Made by a program: the position numbers and the translations under genes. Shown here piece by piece: positions 25,974-36,762 of a stretch of 64,000 nt of DNA. Positions within the stretch are counted from its first letter, which is position 1; every line of letters starts with the position of its first letter. Under the pieces are notes generated by a model. It made no database searches, had not been told where the DNA came from, and worked only from the letters and a program-made list of their open reading frames with translations. The stretch covers positions 1 to 64,000 of the forward strand of contig MUGG01000163.1 in assembly GCA_002148405.1 (NCBI GenBank), read 5' to 3'. This DNA is from Alkalinema sp. CACIAM 70d. GTDB lineage: Bacteria > Cyanobacteriota > Cyanobacteriia > Leptolyngbyales > Leptolyngbyaceae.

Positions 25974-26867
25974 TTGTTGTTGAAAGAATTACCTTTTGTT
26001 GTGATGAGCTCTATGCAAGCTTGGTATCTGCGCGATCGAACGTTTAATTGGGGTGAGCGGACTTATTTGATGGGGGTGTTGAATGTGACGCCGGATAGTT
26101 TCAGTGACGGTGGCAAATTCACAACTATCAATACTGCAATCTCACAAGCTCAACAGATGCGGGATCATGGCGTGGATATTTTAGACATCGGAGGACAGTC
26201 TACTCGTCCCAATGCTGCGGATGTTAGTCTAGTGGAAGAACTCGATCGTGTGATTCCTGTGATAAAAGCACTCCGAGCCGATCGACAGTTTGATGGGATT
26301 CCGATTTCGATCGATACCACTAAAGCAGATGTCGCTAAAGCCGCGATCGCTGCTGGAGCAGACATCGTTAATGATATTTCAGGTGCAACGTTTGATCAAC
26401 AGATGCTGTCTACCGTTGCAGCACTAGGAGCACCTTTGATTTTGATGCACCTACGGGGCACCCCCAAAACCATGCAGCAACTCACAGACTATGAGGATCT
26501 ACTTGCAGAGATTATTGATTTTCTTCAGGATCGGATTACGGCAGCGATCGCAGCCGGAATTTCTCACGATCGGATTTGCCTTGATCCAGGCATCGGTTTT
26601 GCCAAAACTGCCGAGCAAAATCTTGAATTATTGCGTCAGGGTAGTGCATTTAAACAACTAGGCTGCCCGATTTTAATCGGTACGTCCCGCAAGAGTTTTA
26701 TTGGTAAAATTCTCGATCGGCCCGATCCGACCCAGCGCGTGTGGGGAACAGCGGCAACCTGCTGTATGGCGATCGCCCAGGGAGCGGACATTTTGCGGGT
26801 GCATGACGTAGCAGAAATGTATGATGTGGTGCGGGTAGCCGATGCATTATGGCGCGATCGCAGTTAA
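25974..26867 (+). CDS. folP: Dihydropteroate synthase
   Basis: FolP condenses p-aminobenzoate with hydroxymethyl-dihydropterin pyrophosphate in folate synthesis. Signature blocks are LMGVLNVTPDSFSDGG, DILDIGGQSTRPNA, GADIVNDISGA, LICLDPGIGF-type CLDPGIGFAKT, and GTSRKSFIG, the sulfonamide-site loop. GGAGAAGG (25964-25971) lies just before a run of TTG codons (25974, 25977, 25980), supporting a TTG start. ATG at 26004 or 26013 would give a family-length protein and is the alternative. The last gene of the rnc-folP run, it is followed at once by a convergent methyltransferase gene. Confidence 0.92.
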   Translation: MLLKELPFVVMSSMQAWYLRDRTFNWGERTYLMGVLNVTPDSFSDGGKFTTINTAISQAQQMRDHGVDILDIGGQSTRPNAADVSLVEELDRVIPVIKALRADRQFDGIPISIDTTKADVAKAAIAAGADIVNDISGATFDQQMLSTVAALGAPLILMHLRGTPKTMQQLTDYEDLLAEIIDFLQDRITAAIAAGISHDRICLDPGIGFAKTAEQNLELLRQGSAFKQLGCPILIGTSRKSFIGKILDRPDPTQRVWGTAATCCMAIAQGADILRVHDVAEMYDVVRVADALWRDRS

Positions 26868-26875
26868 ATCGCGAG

Positions 26876-27685
26876 TTAAGCCTTAGGTTTACGGGCAACA
26901 AACGCAACATGGGCAGGTGGTAATTCAAACTCGCCATACTGGTGGATAATTTGAATCCGGAAGCCTGCATTGCGTAGCATTTGAGCTACATCTACCGCTG
27001 AATATAATCGCATTTGATGCACAACATCTTCTCGTCGATACTGACCATCTACGTTGCGTAAAGTTGTCATTCGACGGGTTAGAATCGATCGCCGTAGATC
27101 TTCTTCCTTTTCCACCAGGACAATCCAGTCACTACCTTCACTGAAACTTTTAGTCGTAGTGCCTTGCATTACCTGCCCTGGTTCTGCAATATCAAAAATA
27201 AAAACACCACCTGGAATCAGCGCGTTGTATATTCGATCGAATAACTTTACCAGCGTTAAAACATTATTATCAGAATCAAATAAATAATTTAAACATTCCC
27301 CGATCGAAATCACTGCATAACATGATGGAATATCCGTTTGAAATAACGACTCCACACGAAACTCTGCTTCAGGGACTCTGTGACGGGCGATCTCAATCAG
27401 TGCCCCTGATAGATCAACGCCCAAGACTTGGTAATGGGCCTGGGTCAATGCCTGAGCAGACAGACCACTCCCACACCCCAAATCAACGACCAACCCCTCT
27501 CGAATTTCACATTGAGCTAGGATAGATAGGATTCCTGGCAGCGATTGGAGCGCATAATCACGATGCCCAACATCATGAACATAGGCTAGGTCTTCCGGGT
27601 ATCCATCTTGCATAACTGTGCTCCGATCGTACTCCTCCAACTGAAGTGTAACGTTTATGCCAATGGAATCGCTAGGATTTCTCAT
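26876..27685 (-). CDS. Class I SAM-dependent methyltransferase
   Basis: This 269-residue protein has motif I VVDLGCGSGLSAQAL, an acidic second motif VLGVDLSGALIEIA, and a later PGGVFIFDIAEPG strand. AGGAAT lies about 8 bases before the ATG at 27685. A GTG at 27742 would add 19 residues. The N-terminal DLAYVHDVGHRDYALQ pattern is common in a group of small-molecule methyltransferases in cyanobacteria. The substrate is unknown. It converges with folP, with only 8 bases between the stops. Confidence 0.78.
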   Translation of the reverse strand: MRNPSDSIGINVTLQLEEYDRSTVMQDGYPEDLAYVHDVGHRDYALQSLPGILSILAQCEIREGLVVDLGCGSGLSAQALTQAHYQVLGVDLSGALIEIARHRVPEAEFRVESLFQTDIPSCYAVISIGECLNYLFDSDNNVLTLVKLFDRIYNALIPGGVFIFDIAEPGQVMQGTTTKSFSEGSDWIVLVEKEEDLRRSILTRRMTTLRNVDGQYRREDVVHQMRLYSAVDVAQMLRNAGFRIQIIHQYGEFELPPAHVAFVARKPKA

Positions 27686-28062
27686 CTTGGATATTCCTTG
27701 TAGGTTATCTGCCCTGGTAATTATCCAATTGCAAATATTCACCCTTCGATCGCTCTATGATCTCTCCAAGGAATTGAGTAGTTTGCTGATGCTGAAATAG
27801 GCGAGTTCTGAACTAGGCTGTAACAATTGATTTCTTGAAGCAAGGTAATCTTACAAGCCTGTAATGAATCAGTTGGAAAACGCATTCCTTCTGGCAAAGT
27901 GGGTACAATAAAAGATAAAGATGATGTCATTTCACCCTAGACAATTCACCCTATAGTACAGATGCCCTTCAATTAATTTCACGCCCCAACATTGAGTTGG
28001 TAATCTTGTATGAGCTGTCTCTAAATCGACTAACGATATCAACTAACGGTTGGCTGTTTCCC
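27686..28062. other. Divergent intergenic region upstream of the giant kinase gene
   Basis: This AT-richer stretch of 377 bases lies between the methyltransferase (minus) and the histidine kinase (plus). No gene or clear promoter consensus is recognised. In-frame TTG at 27997 extends the kinase ORF, but ATG at 28063 is preferred. Confidence 0.4.
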
Positions 28063-31000
28063 ATGGATTTCCGAGCTCGCTTACTTACTTCGGTTGATTT
28101 ACGATCGATCATTCTTCGAGAACCCCTCGTTGCAGATGCGGGCACAACGGTTATCCAAGCGATCACTCAAATGAGTGGCGTCGCAGCCATGGCTCCAGCT
28201 TTGGACGCGCTCAGACAATCGCGCTGCATGGTGGTGCTGGATGGTGAGGCCATTCTCGGAGTAGTGTCAGAGCAAGCGGTGTTACGTCTTGTGGCGCAGC
28301 AAGCTCCAATCGCGCAAATTCCCCTGCGCCAAATCCTCCAACAGCCAGCGATTACCCTGAAGGAATCTGAACTGACTGATCTGGTCGCGACCATGCAATT
28401 GATGGAGCGGCATCAGATCAGCCATTTACCAATCGTGGATGCCCACGATCGCTTAACAGGTCTGCTTTCCTACGAATGTTTGCAGCAGCTGAGCCAGTTT
28501 AGCCAGCAAGCCAGTACCCTGATTGATCAATACAACACCACCAACGAGCAACTGCAAACGGAATTGGTTGCACGGCAACAAGCCACGATCGAGCTTCAGG
28601 AAAGTGAACAGCGCTATGCCGCTTTGGTCGCGGCGTCTCCCGTGGGCATTTTGCATACCGATAGTCAGGGCATTTGCACCTATGTTAACGATCGCTATTG
28701 TGAAATTTTAGGTCTCGATGCAACGGCTCTACTCGGCCAACCTTGGTCTGTGGGATATCGGCCTGAGGATTTGGAACGTATCGTCGTAGAGTACGAAAAG
28801 GCACGCTGTGAAAATCGTCCCTGGGCGATCGAATATCAAATTCAACGGCCCGATGGCTCACATGTCTGGATTTATGGTCAAGTAGCCGTTGAGTACAACG
28901 CTGAGGGACAAGAAATTGGTTTCGTTGGCACGATTACCGATATCAGCGATCGCAAACGCACCGAATTCTTGCTCGAAAACCAACATAAGGTGCTGGAACG
29001 CATTGCTAAGGCCGAGCCGTTGAAAGAGATTTTGGATGCGTTACTGCGAACCACAGAATTTCATCTACCAGGCACCCTATGTTCGATTTTGCTCTGTGAA
29101 AACGATCGTCTACGGTGTGCGGCGGCCCCTAGTTTACCTCTGGCCTATTGCGATGCGGTTGATGGAGCCCCCATTGGGGAAGGGGTGGGCTCCTGTGGTA
29201 CGGCAGCTTTCCGGCGGGATGTTGTGATTGTTTCTGATATCGCAACGGATCCTCTCTGGCGGGATTATCAGGCGTTAGCGTTGACCTACGATTTGCGAGC
29301 CTGTTGGTCTGCCCCCATTGTCAGTGGTGAAGGCACGGTTCTGGGGGTTTTTGGAATTTATTATCGTGAACAACGAGTTCCTCAGCCCCAAGATCTAGAG
29401 CGGTTACGACAATCTGCCAACATTGCTGGGATCGCGATCGAGCGGTCTCAGGCCATTGAAACTCTGCACCAACTCAATCAGGATCTAGAACGCCGTGTCG
29501 AGGAACGAACTGCCGCCCTCCAAGCAAGTGAAGACCGTTGGCAACTGGCGTTTAATGGCTCAAAGACAGGGATTTGGGATTGGGATTTACAAAATAATGT
29601 GAAGTTCTATTCCCATGGTTGGAAGCAGAACCGTGGCTATGGAGATGATGAAATCGGGGATGCGGTTGAGGAGTGTATCAGTCGGATTCATCCAGATGAT
29701 TATGAACGGGCAATGGCTGTGGTCGCTGCTCATCTAGACGGGGAAACAGAGTGGTTTGAACTGGAGTATCGCAGTCGCCACAAAGATGGATCTTATATTT
29801 GGGTTTTAGATCGTGGACAAGCAATACGAGACGCCACGGGTCAAGCTATTCGAATGATTGGTTCAGAAACAGATATTACCGATCGTAAACAAGCCGAATT
29901 GGCCTTACAAGAAAGCGAAAAACTCTACGCAACTCTGGCAGCAGTCGCTCCCGTTGCAATTTGTCGATTCGATGCTCCCATGAATTGTGTGTATGTCAGC
30001 GATCGCTGGAGCGAAATGACGGGTAGACCTGTTGAATCGGCCCTAGGGCTGGGATGGATTGAGGCGGTTCATCCGGACGATCGAGACAGGCTGTTAGCCC
30101 CTTGGAACAATCCATCGACTCACCCCAATTTAGTTCCTCTGGTTGCGATGCAAGGAATTGAAGGGCGACATCTACGTCCGGATGGGAGTGTTACCTGGGT
30201 GTATGTCCAGGCTCGGCCCGAATTTGATGCGCAGGGTCAAATATGCGGCTGCATCAGTACTTTGACCGATATTACCCAACTAAAGCAAATTGAAGCTGCA
30301 TTAGCTGATAGTGAAGCCAAGTTCCGACGGTTAATTGAAGGGGGGCAGGATGTTATTTGGTCGATCGATACACAGGATCGCTTTACCTATATTTCTCCTC
30401 AATTCAAAACACTCTTTGGTTGGGAACCTAGTGAGTGGATTGGTAGGCCATCGCTGGAGGCTATCTATCCCGACGATCGCGATTGGTTAATCCAGCAACG
30501 CTCATTACAAACCGTTAGCTCAGACAACAGTTATCTAGAATTTCGTCATTGCCATCGTGATCGGCCCTATGTCTGGGTCAGAGCCAGTACAACGCCCGTG
30601 ACGGATACCAGTGGCCAGGTTGTCAGTTACCAGGGCATTTTAACGGATATCACCGATCGGAAAATGGCTGAACTGGCCCTACAGGAAAGTCAGGCGCAGT
30701 ACCAACGGCTGACGGAAAATATTCCAGGGGTGATCTATCGCTATGTCCTGTATGCGGATGGCCAGGATGCATTTACCTATCTGGGTTCATGTCTCCATGA
30801 CATATTTGAATTAGAACCCGAAGCAGTCCTGCAAACGACCCAGATCCTATGGGCTAGGGTGCATCCAGACGATATCCCTCACTTGCAAGCGATCGTTCTA
30901 CAATCTGCCCAAACCTTGCAACCCTGTAACAAGGAATTTCGGGTGATGTTACCCAGTGGGAATATCAAATGGATACAGGCTATTTCGCAACCTGAACAAC

Positions 31001-34000
31001 AGAGTGATGGTTCAGTGGCTTGGGATGGCATCTTTTTCGATATCACCGATCGTAAAACTGCTGAAATTGCGTTACAAGCTAGCGAACACCGTTACGCCAG
31101 CCTTACCGCTGCGGCTCCTGTTGCCATTTTCCGCTTTGATGCCCAGCTTAACTGCACCTATGTCAACGATCGCTGGAGCGAGATGACGGGTAGACCCGCT
31201 GAGTCTGCCCTAGGGCGAGGTTGGCTCAATGCATTACATCCTGAAGAACGAGAACAGACTCGGGAGACTTTGGCGGAGTTGCAGAAGAGCCTGGACTGCA
31301 ACCTCTCAAGTTTGGCCACAGGGGAGGGGCGTCATTTGAACCCTGATGGAACGATTAACTGGTTTTATTCCAAGATTGTCCAAGAATTTGATGATTCGGG
31401 GCAGATGATTGGGTTCATTGGGACATTAACGGATATTACCGATCGCAAAACGATCGAGCAAGAACTCATCCTCAAGAAAAAGCATCTCACCGCCTTACTC
31501 AACAATATTCCACACATCGCTTGGATTAAGGATGAGCAGAGTCGGTTTATTGCCGTTAATCAACCCTTTGCTGAAGCCTGTGGTGTGGCTGCGGACGATC
31601 TCATTGGCCAGACTGACTACGATATTTGGCCTGCTGACTTAGCCGAAGCCTATCGTGATGATGATTTTCAGGTTTTACAATCCGGTCAACGTAAAGTTGT
31701 GGAGGAGCGAGTCGCAATGGCCAATGGCACATTAGGCTGGCTAGAAACCACGAAAACGCCTTTTAGAAACGTTAATGGAGCGTTTGCTGGAACGGTTGGA
31801 ATTGCGGCGGATATTACCGATCGTAAAACCGCTGAAATTGCACTGCGGGAAAGTGAGCGCCGGTATGCTAGTTTGGCGGTTGCGGCCCCTGTCGCGATTT
31901 TTCGTATGGACGCACAGCTTAACTGTACCTACCTCAATGATCGCTGGAGTGAAATGACTGGACGTCCGATCGAATCAGGCTACGGGCAAGGTTGGATTGA
32001 GGCGATTCATCCTGAGGATCGAGCCAAGTTAGCTACGGCTTGGTCTGGAGCCAATGTAAAAATCTCTGCGGAAGCGATTCTTGTAGATAGTTGGGAAGGC
32101 CGGCATTTACATCCCGATGGCACCATTACTTGGTTTTATGTTCAGACCGTGCGGGAGTTTGATGAGTCGGGGAATCTTCTGGGCTATGTTGGGACGTTGA
32201 CCGATATTACCGATCGCAAGCGCATTGAAGCAGAACTCGCAGAAAGTGAGGCCAAATTCCGACGCTTGGTGGAAGGTGGGCAAGATCTCATCTGGTCAGC
32301 GGATGCTGAATATCGGTTTACCTATCTTTCGCCTCAATTCAAAACGTTGTTTGGTTGGGAACCCAGTGAGTGGATTGGCAGATTAGCAGTCGAAACCGTT
32401 TATCCAGACGATCGCCCGTTGTTTCTTGAACAACAATCCATTAAACACGTGGGTACAGGCATTGGTTATGTGGAGTTCCGTCATCTCCATCGCGATTTGC
32501 CTTATATTTGGATCAGAGTTAGTGTCAAGCCTATTTTCGACCCAGAAGGTCAACTTGTAGGGTTTCAAGGGACTTTATCGGATATTACGAGTCTCAAAAA
32601 TGCAGAGCTTGCTTTGCAAGAAAGTGAACGCCGCTATGCCAGCCTTGCTGCCGCAGTGCCTGTGGCGATTTATCGCTTTGATTCTCCCTTAAATTGTGTG
32701 TATGTCAACGAGCGTTGGAGTGAGATGACGGGTCGCCCGAGGGAAGCCGCCCTCGGACAAGGCTGGATCGATGGCTTACATCCTGACGATCGCGATCAGC
32801 TCCTCGAAACCTGGAACAATCTATGGCAACAGGCTTCTCCCAGCACCCAATATTTTCAAGTAGGCGAATGGCGGCACTTACGACCGGATGGCACGATTAA
32901 TTGGTTTTATTCACAGGTGGCCCAAGAGTTGGATTCGGATGGCAATGTCATTGGTTATGTCGGGACATTGACCGATATTACCGATCGTAAACTGGCAGAA
33001 CTGGCTCTGCAAGAGAGTCAGACCCAATTTCGCCGCATAACAGAAAATGTACCGGGGGCGATGTTTCGCTATGTTTTGCATCCTGATGGCACGGATGAAC
33101 TCCCCTATATCAGCGCCCAGGTGCGGGAAATCTTTGAAGTGGAACCGGATGAAGCTCTCCAGAATGTTGCCAGTCTGTGGGCAAGAATACATCCTGACGA
33201 TCTTTCTGGGGTGTTGGCGGATGTCCAAATTTCTGCCCAGACGCTGGAACCCTTTGCGAGTACCTATCGCTTGCTCTTACCCCAGCGGGGAGTGCGTTGG
33301 GTGCAACATATGACCCATGCGGAACGACTGGAGAATGGGGATGTGGTGTGGGATGGAATTGTGGTTGATGTGACCGATCGTAAACGCATCGAAACCCTCT
33401 TAACTCAATCCCGCCAGAAATACTACAGCCTAATTCAGTCAGTCAATGGCATTGTCTGGGAGTACGATCTCCAAACCGATCGCTTTATCTTTGTCAGCCA
33501 AAAAGCAGAGGAAATGCTTGGGTATCCCCTCTCTGATTGGCTCAATGAACCTAATTTCTGGCGTAATCATGTCTATGCAGCTGATCTAGCAAACATTGAG
33601 CACCATTTTGAGCAAGCAATTCAGACCCAACAAAGTTGTGAAATGGAATATCGCATGATTGCGGCAGATGGCAGCTTGGTCTGGGTCTATGATGTTTCAA
33701 GTCTCAATTTAGATGAAAATGGCGAAGTGACGCGATCGAGTGGTGTTTTGATTGATATTCGCGATCGTAAACAAGCAGAACAGGCGTTGCAAACCCTTGC
33801 AGAACGACTGGATTTTGCCTTGGAAGGGGCTAATATCGGCATTTGGGAATGGAGCACAGCCAGTAATCGTTTAATTTGGGATAGCCGGATGTTGGCTCTG
33901 TACGGTATTCAGCCCGAGGACTTTTCCGGTCAGTACGAAGACTGGCTCAATCGAATCCATCCCGGCGATCGCGCCTATGTACAACAGGCGGAACAACAAG

Positions 34001-35328
34001 CCTTAAACGGTGAAAGAGATCCCCTAATAGAATTTAGGATTGTGTGGCCCGATGGCACTGTTCGCTTTATTGAATCCAGGGCATTTAACCATCGGAATGA
34101 GCAAGGTGAAGTTGTTAAAACAGTGGGTTTAAATCTAGATATTACCGATCGCAAACAGGCTGAACAAGCCTTGCAAGCGAGTCAACACTTTATCCAAAAA
34201 ATTGCGGATGCTTCTCCGAATATTCTATTCATCTATGATTTACAAGAGTCTCGCAATATTTACGTCAATCATGCAATTAAACTGATTCTTGGCTATACCG
34301 AAAAACAAATTCAGGCGCTTGGAACGACCCTATTTACTAGTTTGATGCATCCTGAAGATTTGGCGCAGTTGCCAGATCACATTGCTCAACTGTATGAAAT
34401 GCAGGATGGTGAAATTCGGGAATTTGAATACCGGATGCGCCATAGCAATGGGGAATGGCGTTGGTTGCATAGTCGCGATTCAGTGTTTAGCCGGGACGAC
34501 CAAGGGCGCTTGAAGCAGACGATTGGAACTGCGCAGGATATTACCGATCGTAAACAAGCTGAAATTCAATTGCAGCATACTAACAAAGAATTGCTGCGAG
34601 CTACACGACTGAAGGATGAATTTTTAGCGAATATGAGTCACGAATTGCGGACTCCCTTGAATGCGATTCTCGGAATGTCAGAAGCTTTGCAAGAGCAGAT
34701 CTTTGGGACACTGAGCGATCGACAACTGCGATCGCTCAAAACCATTGAAAATAGCGGGCAGCATCTTTTAGCACTGATTAACGATATCCTGGATGTCGCG
34801 AAAATTGAATCTGGACAAATTACATTAGAACATCAACCTACCAACATACGACTCCTATGCCAATCTAGTTTGACCTTTATTAAACAACAAGCCTTCAAGA
34901 AAAACATTCAGGTTAATCTACAATTACCCGACCAACTGCCGCAATTATGGGTAGATGAACGTCGTATTCGACAGGTGTTGATTAATCTTCTAACAAACGC
35001 TGTTAAATTCACGCCGGATAATGGACAGATCACCCTAATGGTTAATGCCCCAATTGACGCTAACACCATTCAAATTAGTATTACTGATACTGGTATTGGA
35101 ATTGCACCAGAGCATCAGTGCAAGCTGTTCCAGCCGTTTATTCAAATTGATAGTGCCCTGAATCGGCAATATTCTGGCACAGGGTTAGGATTGGCCTTAG
35201 TGAAACAGATTGTTGAACTCCATGGTGGCGAAGTCCGCTTGACCAGTGAAGTGGGGATAGGCAGTTGTTTCACGATCGAACTTCCCTGCCATCCCCCCTC
35301 AGAAATCCTCGTACAATCTGGGTCGTGA
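28063..35328 (+). CDS. Giant soluble hybrid-free histidine kinase: 2 CBS, 1 GAF, 14 PAS, HisKA, HATPase
   Basis: This 2421-residue protein has, in order: a CBS pair (about 10-140); PAS1 (180-300); a GAF domain (320-463, with LRACWSAPI); and PAS2-PAS14 (488-2161), each closed by a DITDRK-like signature with PAC segments. The kinase core follows: HisKA with phosphoacceptor His2193 in MSHELRTPLNAIL, and HATPase (2290-2410) with N-box NLLTNAVKF, G1 DTGIGIAPE and G2 GTGLGLALVK. No membrane segment and no receiver domain is present, so it is a cytoplasmic sensor with a separate response regulator. The PAS modules are clearly duplicated: RWSEMTGRP recurs in modules 3, 6, 8 and 10. ATG 28063 is chosen over TTG 27997. 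The signal is unknown. Confidence 0.92.
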   Translation: MDFRARLLTSVDLRSIILREPLVADAGTTVIQAITQMSGVAAMAPALDALRQSRCMVVLDGEAILGVVSEQAVLRLVAQQAPIAQIPLRQILQQPAITLKESELTDLVATMQLMERHQISHLPIVDAHDRLTGLLSYECLQQLSQFSQQASTLIDQYNTTNEQLQTELVARQQATIELQESEQRYAALVAASPVGILHTDSQGICTYVNDRYCEILGLDATALLGQPWSVGYRPEDLERIVVEYEKARCENRPWAIEYQIQRPDGSHVWIYGQVAVEYNAEGQEIGFVGTITDISDRKRTEFLLENQHKVLERIAKAEPLKEILDALLRTTEFHLPGTLCSILLCENDRLRCAAAPSLPLAYCDAVDGAPIGEGVGSCGTAAFRRDVVIVSDIATDPLWRDYQALALTYDLRACWSAPIVSGEGTVLGVFGIYYREQRVPQPQDLERLRQSANIAGIAIERSQAIETLHQLNQDLERRVEERTAALQASEDRWQLAFNGSKTGIWDWDLQNNVKFYSHGWKQNRGYGDDEIGDAVEECISRIHPDDYERAMAVVAAHLDGETEWFELEYRSRHKDGSYIWVLDRGQAIRDATGQAIRMIGSETDITDRKQAELALQESEKLYATLAAVAPVAICRFDAPMNCVYVSDRWSEMTGRPVESALGLGWIEAVHPDDRDRLLAPWNNPSTHPNLVPLVAMQGIEGRHLRPDGSVTWVYVQARPEFDAQGQICGCISTLTDITQLKQIEAALADSEAKFRRLIEGGQDVIWSIDTQDRFTYISPQFKTLFGWEPSEWIGRPSLEAIYPDDRDWLIQQRSLQTVSSDNSYLEFRHCHRDRPYVWVRASTTPVTDTSGQVVSYQGILTDITDRKMAELALQESQAQYQRLTENIPGVIYRYVLYADGQDAFTYLGSCLHDIFELEPEAVLQTTQILWARVHPDDIPHLQAIVLQSAQTLQPCNKEFRVMLPSGNIKWIQAISQPEQQSDGSVAWDGIFFDITDRKTAEIALQASEHRYASLTAAAPVAIFRFDAQLNCTYVNDRWSEMTGRPAESALGRGWLNALHPEEREQTRETLAELQKSLDCNLSSLATGEGRHLNPDGTINWFYSKIVQEFDDSGQMIGFIGTLTDITDRKTIEQELILKKKHLTALLNNIPHIAWIKDEQSRFIAVNQPFAEACGVAADDLIGQTDYDIWPADLAEAYRDDDFQVLQSGQRKVVEERVAMANGTLGWLETTKTPFRNVNGAFAGTVGIAADITDRKTAEIALRESERRYASLAVAAPVAIFRMDAQLNCTYLNDRWSEMTGRPIESGYGQGWIEAIHPEDRAKLATAWSGANVKISAEAILVDSWEGRHLHPDGTITWFYVQTVREFDESGNLLGYVGTLTDITDRKRIEAELAESEAKFRRLVEGGQDLIWSADAEYRFTYLSPQFKTLFGWEPSEWIGRLAVETVYPDDRPLFLEQQSIKHVGTGIGYVEFRHLHRDLPYIWIRVSVKPIFDPEGQLVGFQGTLSDITSLKNAELALQESERRYASLAAAVPVAIYRFDSPLNCVYVNERWSEMTGRPREAALGQGWIDGLHPDDRDQLLETWNNLWQQASPSTQYFQVGEWRHLRPDGTINWFYSQVAQELDSDGNVIGYVGTLTDITDRKLAELALQESQTQFRRITENVPGAMFRYVLHPDGTDELPYISAQVREIFEVEPDEALQNVASLWARIHPDDLSGVLADVQISAQTLEPFASTYRLLLPQRGVRWVQHMTHAERLENGDVVWDGIVVDVTDRKRIETLLTQSRQKYYSLIQSVNGIVWEYDLQTDRFIFVSQKAEEMLGYPLSDWLNEPNFWRNHVYAADLANIEHHFEQAIQTQQSCEMEYRMIAADGSLVWVYDVSSLNLDENGEVTRSSGVLIDIRDRKQAEQALQTLAERLDFALEGANIGIWEWSTASNRLIWDSRMLALYGIQPEDFSGQYEDWLNRIHPGDRAYVQQAEQQALNGERDPLIEFRIVWPDGTVRFIESRAFNHRNEQGEVVKTVGLNLDITDRKQAEQALQASQHFIQKIADASPNILFIYDLQESRNIYVNHAIKLILGYTEKQIQALGTTLFTSLMHPEDLAQLPDHIAQLYEMQDGEIREFEYRMRHSNGEWRWLHSRDSVFSRDDQGRLKQTIGTAQDITDRKQAEIQLQHTNKELLRATRLKDEFLANMSHELRTPLNAILGMSEALQEQIFGTLSDRQLRSLKTIENSGQHLLALINDILDVAKIESGQITLEHQPTNIRLLCQSSLTFIKQQAFKKNIQVNLQLPDQLPQLWVDERRIRQVLINLLTNAVKFTPDNGQITLMVNAPIDANTIQISITDTGIGIAPEHQCKLFQPFIQIDSALNRQYSGTGLGLALVKQIVELHGGEVRLTSEVGIGSCFTIELPCHPPSEILVQSGS

Positions 35329-35341
35329 AATAACTTAAGGA

Positions 35342-36568
35342 TTAGCCTTCCTCCTGGGGCACCGCTGGACTGGTGAGATCGGATTTAGCTACTTCACGTT
35401 TGGAAGTTTCGAGCTTGGAAGTCTCGATCGTGCCCTCCGGTTCTTCCGTTGTTAAACGGGTTTCCACGATCGCGGGATTGTCTCCTGATGTAGCTGCGAT
35501 CGCTGGGGTCGGGGCTTTCAATGCACCTAAGGCGGTTTTAATCACTACGGCAGTGGGCACTGCAATAATGACTCCCAACAGACCGCCTACTCGTGCTCCC
35601 GTCAAAATGGAAATGAATACCCACACCGGATTCAAGCCTGTAATGCTGCTGAGAACACGGGGCGCAATGATATTTTCAATAATTTGCTGCACTAATACCG
35701 CCGTTGCCAGCACCTTCACACCTAACCAGATATCCCGCAGCGCAACGAGTAAAGTAACTAATGCAATGCCCACGGAACCCCCAAAGGGAACCAACGCCAT
35801 CGTCCCGATCGTCAATCCGAACAAGAGGCCAAAAGGCACACGCAACCACAGAAAAGCGAGGGTCAAAATCGATCCTAAGGAAGTCGCCAGAATAAACTGT
35901 CCCAGGAAAAAGTTCTGAAAACTGACTCGCAACGTTTGAGAAAATGGCTGACGAATCCGTACAGGCAACCAGTCAATTAAACTTTCCCACAGTTCATCCC
36001 CATGCTGAAGCAAATAAAACGTCAACACTAAAGTTAACAGCGAATCTAACAGACTGGTAACTGTGAATAACGCTAGGTTTAAGACCTTTTCGGTAATGGC
36101 CTGTAATTGACTTTTTAACCGATCGACAATTTGTTCCGTCAGCAAGTCTAAATTCAGCGGAACGCCCATGTTCTCCAACTGCATATTTAACAGCAGCAGT
36201 TGTTGCTTCCCAGAATCGATCCATTTGGGCAAACTCGAAATTAATTGTTCAGCTTGGGCCAGGGCTAACGGAACCAGCGTCACCCCCAAGGCCAGCAGTA
36301 GGGAAATGGATAGCAGGAAGACGACGATCGAAGCCCGTTCCCGATTATTTCCCTTCAGTTGTAGTAAAGTGACGGGATAATTGAGCAAAAACGCCAATAA
36401 TGACGCAGCAATAACAATGACAAAGAGGGAATTGAAGTATTCAAAAATAGTCGAAATTGCCCAAATATTGACCACCAGCAGCGGAATTGCCAGCGCGATC
36501 GCTAATACCTTGCCTAGCGGTGAAATGGTTTCCCACCAAGTCAACCATCGATTGGTCTGCTGCATCAT
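35342..36568 (-). CDS. AI-2E family transporter (PerM-like)
   Basis: This 408-residue protein has about seven to eight hydrophobic segments in the AI-2E/PerM layout: an N-terminal pair of helices, a long amphipathic middle region (LISSLPKWIDSGKQQLLLL), and a C-terminal block with FGLLFGLTIGTMALVPFGGS and a region near IIENIIAPRVLSS. The last 60 residues form a polar Glu/Thr/Ser-rich tail that is probably disordered. Family members are implicated in export of small molecules or Na+/H+ exchange; the substrate here is unknown. It converges with the kinase gene, with 13 bases between the stops. Confidence 0.85.
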   Translation of the reverse strand: MMQQTNRWLTWWETISPLGKVLAIALAIPLLVVNIWAISTIFEYFNSLFVIVIAASLLAFLLNYPVTLLQLKGNNRERASIVVFLLSISLLLALGVTLVPLALAQAEQLISSLPKWIDSGKQQLLLLNMQLENMGVPLNLDLLTEQIVDRLKSQLQAITEKVLNLALFTVTSLLDSLLTLVLTFYLLQHGDELWESLIDWLPVRIRQPFSQTLRVSFQNFFLGQFILATSLGSILTLAFLWLRVPFGLLFGLTIGTMALVPFGGSVGIALVTLLVALRDIWLGVKVLATAVLVQQIIENIIAPRVLSSITGLNPVWVFISILTGARVGGLLGVIIAVPTAVVIKTALGALKAPTPAIAATSGDNPAIVETRLTTEEPEGTIETSKLETSKREVAKSDLTSPAVPQEEG

Positions 36569-36762
36569 GCCACCGAGTTGAACCGTGCCAATGACCTCGC
36601 AACGGTTCTAGCATCTGTTCTAACAGGTCTAGCCTAGCCGCTACGAAGTCCTGCCTTCATTATCACGAAAATTTGAGTTTAAGGCACGTCAGAACGGAAG
36701 GGAGAGGGCAAAATAGAGCAAAGCTGACCACTGACGTTACCCACTGCTGAACTGAGGGATCC

